Positions 12,651 to 13,093 of a stretch of DNA of 13,093 bases are shown here, piece by piece. Source of the DNA: Polaribacter sp. (GTDB taxonomy: Bacteria; Bacteroidota; Bacteroidia; Flavobacteriales; Flavobacteriaceae); contig JANQTK010000116.1 in NCBI GenBank assembly GCA_030731695.1, positions 7,604-20,696 of the forward strand. Direction: 5' to 3'. Each line of letters begins with the position of its first letter. The stretch's first letter is position 1. The position numbers and the translations under genes are program-made. Under the pieces are notes generated by a model. The model was not told the DNA's origin and searched no databases. It worked only from the letters and a program-made list of their open reading frames with translations.

Positions 12651-12685
12651 TCTCATTTCTTTATTCTATTTTCTCTTTTCTAAAA
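12651..12685 (+). repeat. Right heptad arm of the four-helix-bundle insertion
   Basis: Five 7-base pyrimidine-rich units (TCTCATT, TCTTTAT, TCTATTT, TCTCTTT, TCTAAAA), each beginning TCT, start three bases after the stop codon and end 8 bases before the hppD ATG. ATTTTCTCTTTTCT (12668-12681) pairs perfectly with 12276-12289. Confidence 0.75.
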
Positions 12686-12693
12686 ATACAAAG

Positions 12694-13093
12694 ATGAGTA
12701 AAAAAGAAATACAATCCGTAAACTACGGTTTAGAAAAAATATTTGAAGGAGCGCAAGATTTCCTTCCATTATTAGGTACAGATTATGTAGAATTTTACGT
12801 TGGTAACGCAAAACAAGCTGCCCATTTCTACAAAACGGCATTTGGTTTTCAATCGCACGCCTATCGTGGATTAGAAACTGGCGCAAAAGATTCCGTGAGT
12901 TATGTGTTAACGCAAGATAAAATCAAATTGATTTTAACAACTCCGTTAAACAGTTCATCACCAATTAACGATCATATTGTAAAACACGGAGATGGCGTAA
13001 AAGTGGTGGCACTTTGGGTAGAAGATGCCAGAAGAGCTTATAAAGAAACGGTTTCTAGAGGAGCAAAATCATACATGACACCCACTGTTGAAA
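12694..13093 (+). CDS. hppD: 4-hydroxyphenylpyruvate dioxygenase (cut by right edge)
   Basis: Converts 4-hydroxyphenylpyruvate to homogentisate, the substrate of hmgA. Only the first 133 codons are present. They show the N-terminal vicinal-oxygen-chelate domain: LPLLGTDYVEFYVGNAKQAAHFY, then AFGFQSHAYRGLETG and DSVSYVLTQDKIKLILTTPL, then HIVKHGDGVKVVALWVEDARRAY, all characteristic of HPPD. The iron ligands lie in the C-terminal domain beyond the window. ATG at 12694 gives MSKKEIQSVNYGLEKIFEGA. It was probably in one operon with hmgA before the intervening gene arrived. Confidence 0.93.
   Translation, partial: MSKKEIQSVNYGLEKIFEGAQDFLPLLGTDYVEFYVGNAKQAAHFYKTAFGFQSHAYRGLETGAKDSVSYVLTQDKIKLILTTPLNSSSPINDHIVKHGDGVKVVALWVEDARRAYKETVSRGAKSYMTPTVE

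Overview
The window is AT-rich DNA from a member of the Bacteroidota, most likely the family Flavobacteriaceae. Three things support this. The proteins have flavobacterial character: a short homogentisate dioxygenase, an Mrp protein lacking the usual CxxC, and a DUF6341/DUF6427-like membrane protein pair. Promoters resemble the Bacteroidota pattern (TTG, about 19-20 bases, TAnnTTTG). Starts lack Shine-Dalgarno sites and have A-rich leaders. No tRNA, rRNA, transposase, CRISPR array or phage gene is visible.

Layout. Positions 1-3098 hold four minus-strand genes, read from right to left: a DMT/EamA transporter, the yicC-type RNase gene, gmk, and nadD (its last codons lie beyond the left edge). 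Next is upp (plus), which meets a minus-strand membrane protein gene (DUF6427-like) tail to tail with overlapping stop codons. A 42-base gap with back-to-back promoters then starts a plus-strand run: a small DUF6341-like membrane protein, trmB (TTG start), a gamma-glutamylcyclotransferase-fold gene, an alkyltransferase-like (ATL) gene and an orphan lipoprotein. A second plus-strand run follows: Mrp/ApbC ATPase, NifU-domain protein and a thioredoxin-reductase-like ferredoxin/flavodoxin-NADP reductase. These fit Fe-S cluster assembly and electron supply. A minus-strand type II toxin-antitoxin pair comes next. The window ends with tyrosine catabolism: hmgA, an inserted four-helix-bundle (S23/IVP-like) gene, and hppD (cut by the right edge).

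The most unusual signal is non-coding. Degenerate repeats with a strict 7-base period occur at several gene boundaries, often as blocks of five units (35 bases) placed 0-8 bases before a start codon: at nadD, the Mrp gene, the reductase gene, the four-helix-bundle gene and hppD. Around the four-helix-bundle gene two such blocks face each other as inverted arms with a perfect 14-base match that reaches into the start codon. This looks like a compact insertion between two genes of one pathway. Another back-to-back pair of blocks lies between the NifU and reductase genes without any gene inside. A 147-base array of 21 units follows the reductase gene, and the hmgA leader holds a related array with an 8-base period. 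Whether these arrays are a mobile-element footprint, a leader/translation element or a general genome repeat cannot be settled from this window alone.
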